35,110 bases of DNA from an uncultured Chlorobiaceae bacterium (GTDB lineage: Bacteria; Bacteroidota; Chlorobiia; Chlorobiales; Chlorobiaceae): NCBI GenBank assembly GCA_903994635.1, contig CAJEXQ010000022.1:1-35110 (forward strand). The letters run 5' to 3'. How positions within the stretch are numbered: the stretch's first letter is position 1; each line of letters begins with the position of its first letter. Below are positions 23,757 through 30,383 of this stretch, in pieces. A program made the position numbers and the translations under genes. Below the pieces are notes generated by a model. That model was not told the DNA's origin and made no database searches. It worked only from the letters and a program-made list of their open reading frames with translations.

Positions 23757-24605
23757 GTGCCCAAGAACTTTGTTTTGATACGCGGTGGGGAATTTACGAT
23801 GGGGAGTCCGGAGAGTGAAGTTGGCCGTGATGAACTCAAAGCGGCCTACAAACAATTTGGTATTGACTACAGTGAGACCCAGCATCAGGTGCGCCTGAGT
23901 AATTTTTATATGAGTAAATATTCGGTGACGGTGTCAGAGTTCAGAAGTTTCGTGGAGGCAACCGGGCACCGGACAGATGCTGAAAAAGGTGGTTACAGTT
24001 ATATTGTTACTGATGGTCAAGTGACAAAAGGAGAAGGGGTTAACTGGCGGCATGGCGTATCAGGTAGTGTTCGTTCTGAGAGTGAAGCAAACCATCCAGT
24101 GGTGCATGTGAGCTGGAATGATGCGGTTGCGTATGGCGAGTGGATGTCAAAAAAACGTTGGAAAACGTATCGTTTGCCAACGGAGGCTGAGCGTGAGTAT
24201 GCGTGCCGTGCAGGGACGACAACGCCGTTCAATACAGGGAACAACCTGATGACCGAGCAAGCAAATTATGATGGTAACTATCCGTATAACAATAACCCGA
24301 AAGGTGTGTACCGTCAGAACACGGTACCGGTGAACAGCTTTTCTCCGAATGCGTGGGGTCTGTACACTATGCATGGCAATGTGAATGAGTGGTGCAGTGA
24401 CAGTTTCGGAGGTCGGTACTATGACGAGTGCAAGACATCAGGCACGGTGACAAACCCTACCGGGCCTGCAACCGGTTCGAACCGTGTGCTTCGTGGCGGG
24501 AGCTGGGACACCGCTGCCGGGAGCTGTCGGTCGGCGATTCGCGGCAGCGACCGCCCCGGCGGCCGGGGCAGCGGCGTTGGCTTCCGCCTGGTCTTCGTCC
24601 CGTAG
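23757..24605 (+). CDS. DGR target 4: stand-alone FGE-sulfatase/C-type-lectin-like protein
   Basis: A 282-aa FGE-sulfatase-type domain, the C-type-lectin-like fold used by DGR target proteins. Visible: NFVLIRGGEFTMGSPESE, YMSKYSVTVSEFRSF, HPVVHVSWNDAVAYGEWMS, YRLPTEAEREYACRAG, WGLYTMHGNVNEWC and the VR (residues 240-282) with VLRGGSW, CRSA and GFRLVFVP. Unlike the three large targets it has no phosphoesterase or NTPase. The GTG start at 23757 has no ribosome site of its own and follows an in-frame TGA after a signal-peptide-like stretch, so the intended product may be exported. Its VR is the only one in the window explained completely by the intact TR, suggesting it is the most recently mutated target. 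Confidence 0.85.
   Translation: MPKNFVLIRGGEFTMGSPESEVGRDELKAAYKQFGIDYSETQHQVRLSNFYMSKYSVTVSEFRSFVEATGHRTDAEKGGYSYIVTDGQVTKGEGVNWRHGVSGSVRSESEANHPVVHVSWNDAVAYGEWMSKKRWKTYRLPTEAEREYACRAGTTTPFNTGNNLMTEQANYDGNYPYNNNPKGVYRQNTVPVNSFSPNAWGLYTMHGNVNEWCSDSFGGRYYDECKTSGTVTNPTGPATGSNRVLRGGSWDTAAGSCRSAIRGSDRPGGRGSGVGFRLVFVP
24474..24605 (+). repeat. Variable repeat VR-D of DGR target 4
   Basis: 132 bp, identical to TR1 (22268-22399) except at 18 positions, every one an adenine in TR1: for example AAC to GAC, ACC, AGC and GGC, GAG to GGG, AAT to ATT and CAC to CGC. No non-adenine position differs. This is the classical adenine-mutagenesis signature. Confidence 0.97.
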
Positions 24606-24649
24606 TCAGTTGGCAGCTCATTCCGGCTTTGCTTTTGAGCGAGAGTGAA

Positions 24650-24712
24650 GTTACAAAATTGTGGTGAGCGGCAGTGAGGGACGAGCAGCCGCACGCCATA
24701 ATTTTGCGTAAC
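24650..24712 (+). repeat. Post-VR palindromic element, copy 3
   Basis: Nested palindrome with outer arms GTTAC-AAAATTGTGG and CCATAATTTTGC-GTAAC and inner arms GCGGC/GCCGC, like copy 1. Flanking GAGCGA repeats are at 24637-24642 and 24714-24719. Confidence 0.75.
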
Positions 24713-24728
24713 GGAGCGACAACAGAAA

Positions 24729-24758
24729 GGCCGCCTTGGGGCGGCCGACCGATTTTTT
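24729..24758 (+). terminator. Intrinsic terminator after DGR target 4
   Basis: GGCCGCC (24729-24735) and GGCGGCC (24740-24746) with loop TTGG, then six T at 24753-24758. This is the same hairpin as at 15246, with one loop change. Confidence 0.7.
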
Positions 24759-24817
24759 GAAAAGGTGACGATGAATGTTTCAGGATTATAATCCAAGCTT
24801 ACTGCCTGGAGGCACTT

Positions 24818-25263
24818 ATGCAGATAAAACTGTTTACCATACCCACCGGTGATAACGGCTCAGCCCAGCAGGCGATGAACACCTTTCTGAAGGCGCATAA
24901 AGTCCAGAAGAACGAACAAAAGCTAATCAGCAACGATAACGGAGCCTGGTGGTGCTTTTGCGTGCGTTACCTTGAAACAGCCTTCACCGCAGCATCCGAG
25001 AGCAAGGTCAAGGTTGATTACCGTCAGGTGCTTGATGAGCCAACCTTTCAGAAGTTCTCGAATCTGCGTGCTATACGAAAACAGGTGGCCGCAGCCGAAG
25101 GGTTATCGGCATTTATTGTGTTCACCGACGAAGAGCTTGCAAAACTTAAGGAGATCACCCTCAAGAGCATGTTGGGGATCAAGGGAATTGGTGAAAAGAA
25201 GATAACCATCAGATCGCTGGCAGCTTTGCCAGTCGCACCGGAAAAGGCACCTACGCGGCACTC
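24818..25263 (+). pseudogene. Second HRDC accessory gene fused by deletion to an RT fragment
   Basis: ATG 24818, preceded by an ideal GGAGG, opens a copy of the HRDC protein (MQIKLFTIPTGDNGSAQQAM; later FQKFSNLRAIRKQVAAAEG and GIKGIGEKK). After GEKK near 25201 it no longer matches: bases 25202-25263 are RT DNA corresponding to about 21541-21602 (in the RT frame [20 protein letters not shown]), so some 330 bp spanning the HRDC end and the RT start are deleted. RT similarity ends abruptly at 25263. The open frame runs on to 25315 out of RT frame; a truncated HRDC protein could still be made. Confidence 0.85.
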
Positions 25264-26100
25264 CTCTTTCGCTCCAGTCTGCTTGCCTGCTTCCAGCTCG
25301 ATTGCACTGAACTGACCATCCTGGAGCGAGGGGCGGCAGTCGGCAGCAAGCGAAGCGAAGCTGCTGGCTGCCATGCCCCAAAGCTTTGCGGCTGCCGGTG
25401 GCCTTGCAACTGAAAAACAAAGCGTTCTTGTACCCAAGGGCGCTTTTCTTCCCTGACTGACAGTACTCTGATAAGGCACTCTGCACGTTCTGGAGCTGGA
25501 GTGGGTCGATTCATGGAGCAGCGGCGGAATGAAGCGTGTTCTTCCCGCGCAGGTGGAAGAAGGCTTGCAGTGCGCCGGTATCGCCTTGTCACCTCTGGGT
25601 TGCTGACTGCAGAATGTTCCTCAGCCGGGTGACTTGAGAGCAACGCGGTTCAAGTCACCCGGCAGGCGTGATGGCCGGTCTGGGGCGGGTTGCAGGCAGT
25701 GCAGGTCGTCGACAGTCGGCATGTGCATCCGCAGGCTGCGCGAGCGAAGCGAAGCGCCTACCTGATTTCTTTTCCGCTGAACAGCGCTCTCGACAGAGCG
25801 GAATGAAAGCGTAACGAAGTGAAGCGAATTCAGCGACAGGCGGGCGCTGTTCAGCGGTTTTCTCTCATGGCGCTGATGGTCGGCTGAGGTGAGCAAGTGC
25901 AGGGCTGTACCCGGCACTGCATTTGCGGGTGGTCGGGGTGAGCGTGGTGGCCGGTTTGCCGCTGGGCTGCGCAAACGGAGCGGAGTGCAGCGCCCTGCTG
26001 AATGGTTTTGGTTGTTTGCTCATTGTTATGCTTACGAACAAGGTGAGTAATTGCTGCAAAAAGGTCTGTTTATACCTTAACTGTTCATATCTGAAGGAAA
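25264..26100. repeat. Palindrome-dense region without a convincing gene
   Basis: Several strong inverted repeats lie in this GC-rich stretch: 8 bp at 25270-25277/25321-25328; 13 bp with two G:U pairs at 25335-25347/25360-25372; TTCTTCC/GGAAGAA around 25540-25562; a perfect 14 bp, GCCGGGTGACTTGA/TCAAGTCACCCGGC, at 25624-25637/25650-25663; and a perfect 14 bp, CCGCTGAACAGCGC/GCGCTGTTCAGCGG, at 25774-25787/25844-25857. The motif GCGAAGCGAAGC occurs at 25350 and 25744. Open frames on either strand here have no recognisable domain. It begins exactly where the RT fragment ends, so it may be an insertion or a structured RNA; the identity is unknown. Confidence 0.5.
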
Positions 26101-26151
26101 TGATCAATTTATCTTAAAGGATATTTCAGACAGCATATTCCATAACCTGCT

Positions 26152-26616
26152 TCAATCAAGTATTTTATCTTCTGCAATTAATTTTGATCGGTCATCAGAC
26201 TTTGGCAAGAATGTTTTAGGATCAACTATAGGCAATAGAAAATGTTCCAGAAATGACCCGCAACCCTTTGCTATTATGGCACCACGAGTCGTTGAAATTG
26301 CCAGTGATATAGCGGTAACAAGAAGCCCTTCCGGATATTTCGGCGGTTCCTCTTGTTCTTCTGATGGTTCTATGCCTTTAATTTGAAATAATGAAGCAGT
26401 TTCAATTTGTGCAACTATTTTATCAACGTTTTTTCTCGAAAATGTTGCCAATACTTTTACTACGATTGCCGATTTATCAACTTCAATATTTATGCCTAAC
26501 TCAATATCAAAATCTTCGTCTGTATCAATATCGCTCTGTTGTTCAAATCCAAATCGAAGGAATCTGAACCCATTAAATCTGATACCTATTTTATTTTTCT
26601 CACTCAGCGCTGTCAC
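26152..26616 (-). CDS. SecB-like chaperone of a toxin-antitoxin-chaperone operon
   Basis: A 154-aa protein with the SecB-type layout: an N-terminal beta-rich half (NGFRFLRFGFEQQSD, then DIELGINIEVDKSAIVVKVLATFSRK) and a C-terminal helical part in which the polar/hydrophobic pattern of LVTAISLAISTTRGAIIAKG...LEHFLLPIVDPKTFL parallels the SecB end. In toxin-antitoxin-chaperone (TAC) operons a SecB-like protein folds and protects the antitoxin. It is the third gene of a minus-strand operon and overlaps the antitoxin gene by four bases. The assignment rests on pattern and operon order, so it is probable rather than certain. Confidence 0.6.
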   Translation of the reverse strand: MTALSEKNKIGIRFNGFRFLRFGFEQQSDIDTDEDFDIELGINIEVDKSAIVVKVLATFSRKNVDKIVAQIETASLFQIKGIEPSEEQEEPPKYPEGLLVTAISLAISTTRGAIIAKGCGSFLEHFLLPIVDPKTFLPKSDDRSKLIAEDKILD

Positions 26617-27002
26617 GCAGCCTCCAATTCAGTTACTTCATTGTATGGGAAATAACTTTCCGGCATACCATCTTTTTGTACTATAAACTTCCATGATGAC
26701 TCTGTACGGGATGTTTTTTCAGATTGAACTTTCTTTACATCCAGATTAAAATCAACAATATCTTTTCCCAATGCCACTTCAAACTCAACAATTGTTTTCA
26801 AGGTTGGATTTGACCACCCTGCCAACATCCTGCTGACGTAGGACTCTTTTTTCCCCAGTTTTTCAGCCAGCTCACGCTGAGTCATTCCTGTTGATTCAAG
26901 CAACTCACTAAGCTTAACGGCAAATTCACCCTGCCTTTCTACATATTTTTTTGTAAATGGCGGTATCTGCTCAACAAACTTTTGAAAGAATGATGTATTC
27001 AT
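26613..27002 (-). CDS. HTH (XRE/HigA-type) antitoxin with C-terminal extension
   Basis: A 129-aa protein with a clear Cro/C1-type helix-turn-helix at about residues 27-82 (LSELLESTGMTQRELAEKLG, KESYVSRMLAG, NPTLKTIVEFEVALG). The last 45 residues form an extension without HTH character; in TAC systems such a tail is the chaperone-addiction segment. It should repress its own operon and neutralise the toxin encoded upstream. Both junctions are four-base ATGA overlaps (26999-27002 and 26613-26616), so the three genes are translated in a fixed ratio. Confidence 0.85.
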   Translation of the reverse strand: MNTSFFQKFVEQIPPFTKKYVERQGEFAVKLSELLESTGMTQRELAEKLGKKESYVSRMLAGWSNPTLKTIVEFEVALGKDIVDFNLDVKKVQSEKTSRTESSWKFIVQKDGMPESYFPYNEVTELEAA

Positions 27003-27484
27003 GATATCTCTCCAGATGTAAATATAAGGTTACCACTCATTTTCCCGGTATCGTGATCTATTTTGATTTCACGAGACCTCTGCCGCTTCACAATCAGCTT
27101 ATCAATTTCTTGAAGTTCAGGAACAATATTCCTAAGGGCGATATCTTTCTGATAAGTTTGTGCTGTTTTAATACCTCCTGTACCAACAATCACCAATGTC
27201 GAAGACCAACGCAAGCAGTAAAGACGGAGCCTCCCTTTTTTCAAGGCTGCTACAGAATCTGTCCGCAACCCTTCGTTCATTTCAAAAAAATGCTCTTTGA
27301 ATCCCAAACTAACGGTCATGTTAGAAAGACGCTGAGCGATTTCAAGAAAACCATTTTCCTTAAGCAACAGTTCACTGTGAAGAAACTTTTCAAGCTCCGT
27401 TTCTTTTTCCCCAGCAAACTGGAGCGAGTACAGTGTGCCACCATCCCCTTGCTCAACAAGCACTATTTCAACGTCTCGTTTCAC
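26999..27484 (-). CDS. Putative toxin, first gene of the TAC-like operon
   Basis: A 161-aa protein with a GTG start at 27484. The segment GRLRLYCLRWSSTLVIVGTGGIKTAQTYQKD resembles the central strands of RelE/HigB-type toxins, where a LR(l/i)YCLR strand is followed by a GG.K..Q motif; the rest is longer than a standard HigB. Its place before an HTH antitoxin and a SecB-like gene supports the toxin call. No Shine-Dalgarno site is evident. The 105 bp upstream (27485-27589) is AT-rich and would hold the operon promoter and the antitoxin operator. Confidence 0.55.
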   Translation of the reverse strand: MKRDVEIVLVEQGDGGTLYSLQFAGEKETELEKFLHSELLLKENGFLEIAQRLSNMTVSLGFKEHFFEMNEGLRTDSVAALKKGRLRLYCLRWSSTLVIVGTGGIKTAQTYQKDIALRNIVPELQEIDKLIVKRQRSREIKIDHDTGKMSGNLIFTSGEIS

Positions 27485-27589
27485 TTATAAGTTAAGCTTT
27501 CGTGTGATAAATAAAAAATTATAGGACTTCTTTAATTCCTCTCTAAACATTACGTTCCCGAAAATTTCAACTTAGAAAAACTCACAGCA

Positions 27590-28979
27590 TCACCCTTCTG
27601 AGCGCTCTAAGTTAGGAATTGTCTCGTAAATCACCTTGGAGAGCACGGCGAAGGCTTCGTTTTCGAAGGCTTTGTCGTCCATGTAGCGGGTGACGATTTT
27701 GTCGTTTTCACCCATACGTTGAAACATCAAGTCTTCAATCATCTTTCGGAGGCCAAGCTTGAATTTATCGAATGGGTTGGCTTGGCGCAGTTTGATGACT
27801 GCAGGAGTATTGGTTGCTTTTTCCCTGATTTGCTCAAAGAAGAGGCGATCTTCTTCCGTAAAATTCGTTCCGAATCGTTCGTTGAGAATCTCGATAATCT
27901 CGGATAGAGGGGCTTTTTCATCTTTGGCTTTTCCTGAACCGACATCGGTCGGGCTTTTCACCCCATAGTCACCGGCATCATCCCGCAAGACAATTGCACC
28001 GGAAAATACTCTTTGCAGGCGATAGTATTGCAGGCCGACTTCATCGCTCAACTTGAAGCTCTCGGGATCCTGTTCAAGTGGCAAGTGTGGAATCAGGAAG
28101 CGGCCATTGACTACGTCTTTGTTCATGCCTGGCTCGGTATATTCTGAGCCTGTTTTGGGATCGCGGACGGTGCCGCTGAATGCCACAAGGGGCATGATAT
28201 CGGCATAGCCTTTTTCGCTTATGTAACGCAGAAATGCCTGCATATACCTGACAGCATGCAAACGGGAACCGGTTACTACCATGGCTTTGGCATTACCGTT
28301 CAGATGGTGGCGGATGTGAAGGCGGAAGTGTTCAATAATGACTTCGGTTTTCTGCTCAATATTGGTGGGATGCAACACCAAAAACTTTGTCAGAGCCGTT
28401 GATGCCTTTTTTTTCAGCACATTCGGATCGTCTTGAACTTTTTTTATCAGCTTGAAGTAGGTGTCGTACGTTGTGTAGTTGTGCAAGACATCGAGGATAA
28501 ACTTTTCCTCAATAGCCTGGCGCATGCTGTAGAGATGAAATGGTTCCGGCTTTCCACTAGAACCAAGCCGACCAAAGAGTTCAAGCGTTTTACCTTTTGG
28601 CGTTGCGGTGTAGGCAAAGAAACTCAGATTCGGCTGACGAGCGCGCGAAGCCATGACCTGATTCAGGCGATCTTCCCAATCGGGCTCTTCTTCATCAGTT
28701 TCTGACAGGGCACTGGCTCCCAGAATAGCTTTGAGTTCACGGGCAGTTTCGCCGCTCTGCGAAGAGTGGGCTTCGTCTACAATCACGGCATAACGGCGCT
28801 TTGCGATTTCCGATTCCCATGCTTTTGCCCTTAGAGCTGAGGCGTTGTCAGCCTCATCAATAGTATCAGCACCTGCAACATGCATGAGCCCGCGAAGCAC
28901 AAAGGGGAATTTCTGCAAGGTGGTCACGACAATTTTGGTGCCGTCGATCAGGTGACGGGCATTTGTTTTTGTTAATTTG
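27590..28979 (-). pseudogene. hsdR: Type I restriction enzyme R subunit, 5'-truncated
   Basis: About 460 codons of the superfamily-2 helicase and C-terminal parts of an HsdR protein. Motifs present: IVVTTLQKFPFVL, the DEAH box in YAVIVDEAHSSQSG, the TAT box in FFAYTATPKGKTLELFG, VVTGSRLHAVRYM, and a normal C-terminal end (DKIVTRYMDDKAFENEAF). Missing are the N-terminal nuclease domain and helicase motif I, i.e. over half of a usual ~1000-aa protein. HsdR-like reading extends upstream of the first possible start (GTG 28927) to about 28979 and meets a stop near 29013, where the ATPase gene begins in the other direction. There are no hsdM or hsdS genes nearby. It is almost certainly non-functional as a restriction enzyme. 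Confidence 0.85.
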
Positions 28980-29039
28980 ATTACTTTAACGTCAACAACC
29001 TCAGAACACTATTATTACAATCCCAAAGGCCAATGTGTT

Positions 29040-30383
29040 ATGGTTCCTCTATCTTCAGTTTACGAACGCTTTTCTCTTGATGCTTTAGCTGGTGATGAGC
29101 TCGACTCCTACTATGTTGATGCGTTTGAAGGAAGGGGCGGTAACCCGATCAAATCACTTAAAAGACGATTGCTCGACAAGCCGGATGGAAAGCTGCAAAT
29201 CCTTTTCTCCGGTTATCGCGGTTGCGGTAAAAGCACTGAACTGAATAAACTGCAGAGAGAAATCAGTGATGATTTCATTGTGCTTAATTTTTCGGTGCTT
29301 AAAGAGCTTGATCCGGTGAACATCAACTATGTTGAGCTGTTTGTGATCACCATGGAAAAGCTCTTTGATGTTGTCGGTCAGTACAACATCAGGATTAATC
29401 CGCAACTGTTCAAAAGCGTCAGCGAATGGAGCCGTTCCGCTGAAATCGAAGACATCAGGCGATTAACGGGGGAGGCTTCACTTGAAACTGGCGCAACAGC
29501 AGAGGTGAGTGTGCCGCTTTTTGCACGCTTTTTTGGTAAAATGCGGGCTTCGGCCAATGCGAGTTTTACAACAAAAGAGAAAATCATCAAGAATATCGAG
29601 CCACGGCTATCGGATCTGGTCAGCCACTGCAACGATCTGATCCGTGAGGTCAAGAGCAAGTTGCCTGACATCAACAAAAAAGGGCTGATAATCATTATCG
29701 AAGATCTTGATAAATTGAGTATTGAGAAGGCTGAAGAGCTTTTTTTCAACCACAGCCATATTCTCAGTACTCTGCAAACCCATGTTATTTTTACCTTTCC
29801 GATCTCCCTCCGTTACCATCACAAATCAAGGGTTATCACAGGCAATTTTGATCTGGATTTCGAGCTACCGATGCTCAAGGTGCGCGACAAGCAAGGGGAA
29901 CCTTTCATGGGAAGGGATGCCTTGCGCCACATCATAACGCGCCGGATAGGTGAGGAGTGTTTTGATCCTCCCACGCTGGTTAATGAATTCATCGATAAAA
30001 GCGGCGGTTGTATACGCGATCTCTTTCGCATGATTCGAGATGCCGCCGATAATGCGCTCAATCATGAACGATCCCTGATCGCCAAAACCGATTATATTAA
30101 AAGTTTTTACAGTCTTCGCAAAGATTACGAGAACACCATTGCCGAAAAACGGGTGAATAATGAAGTTGTTACCTCTGTTGAGGAGTATTATAAAACCCTG
30201 ATAGCCGTTGCATTAAGCAAAACAAAAAAGGTGGACAATACCGGAGCTGCACTTGATTTGCGCCAGAACCTCTGTATTCTTGGTTACAACGACGAGGGGT
30301 GGTGCGATCTCCATCCGGTTGTCCGCAGTATTCTGCAAGAACGTAGCATGATTCCTGGGCCCGATGAAAGCAGAATCGAATGA
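29040..30383 (+). CDS. P-loop ATPase paired with DGR target 3
   Basis: A 447-aa AAA/STAND-like ATPase. Walker A is FSGYRGCGKSTEL, Walker B is GLIIIIEDLDKL, and a C-terminal winged-helix-like part follows (GGCIRDLFRMIRDAADNAL, then CILGYNDEGWCDLHPVV). ATG 29040, with AAAGG about nine bases upstream, is preferred to the TTG at 28977, which lies within the restriction-gene remnant. The last 20 bases overlap the start of the 1566-aa target gene at 30364, so the two are translated together and probably act together; an ATP-dependent regulator or loader of the large protein is a reasonable but unproven role. Confidence 0.8.
   Translation: MVPLSSVYERFSLDALAGDELDSYYVDAFEGRGGNPIKSLKRRLLDKPDGKLQILFSGYRGCGKSTELNKLQREISDDFIVLNFSVLKELDPVNINYVELFVITMEKLFDVVGQYNIRINPQLFKSVSEWSRSAEIEDIRRLTGEASLETGATAEVSVPLFARFFGKMRASANASFTTKEKIIKNIEPRLSDLVSHCNDLIREVKSKLPDINKKGLIIIIEDLDKLSIEKAEELFFNHSHILSTLQTHVIFTFPISLRYHHKSRVITGNFDLDFELPMLKVRDKQGEPFMGRDALRHIITRRIGEECFDPPTLVNEFIDKSGGCIRDLFRMIRDAADNALNHERSLIAKTDYIKSFYSLRKDYENTIAEKRVNNEVVTSVEEYYKTLIAVALSKTKKVDNTGAALDLRQNLCILGYNDEGWCDLHPVVRSILQERSMIPGPDESRIE

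Noticed and set aside
25251..25643. Minus-strand frames of about 117-143 aa in the palindrome-rich region, and 25621-25974
   Set aside because: Arg/Ser/Pro-rich low-information translations without domains or ribosome sites, as expected from GC-rich hairpin DNA.
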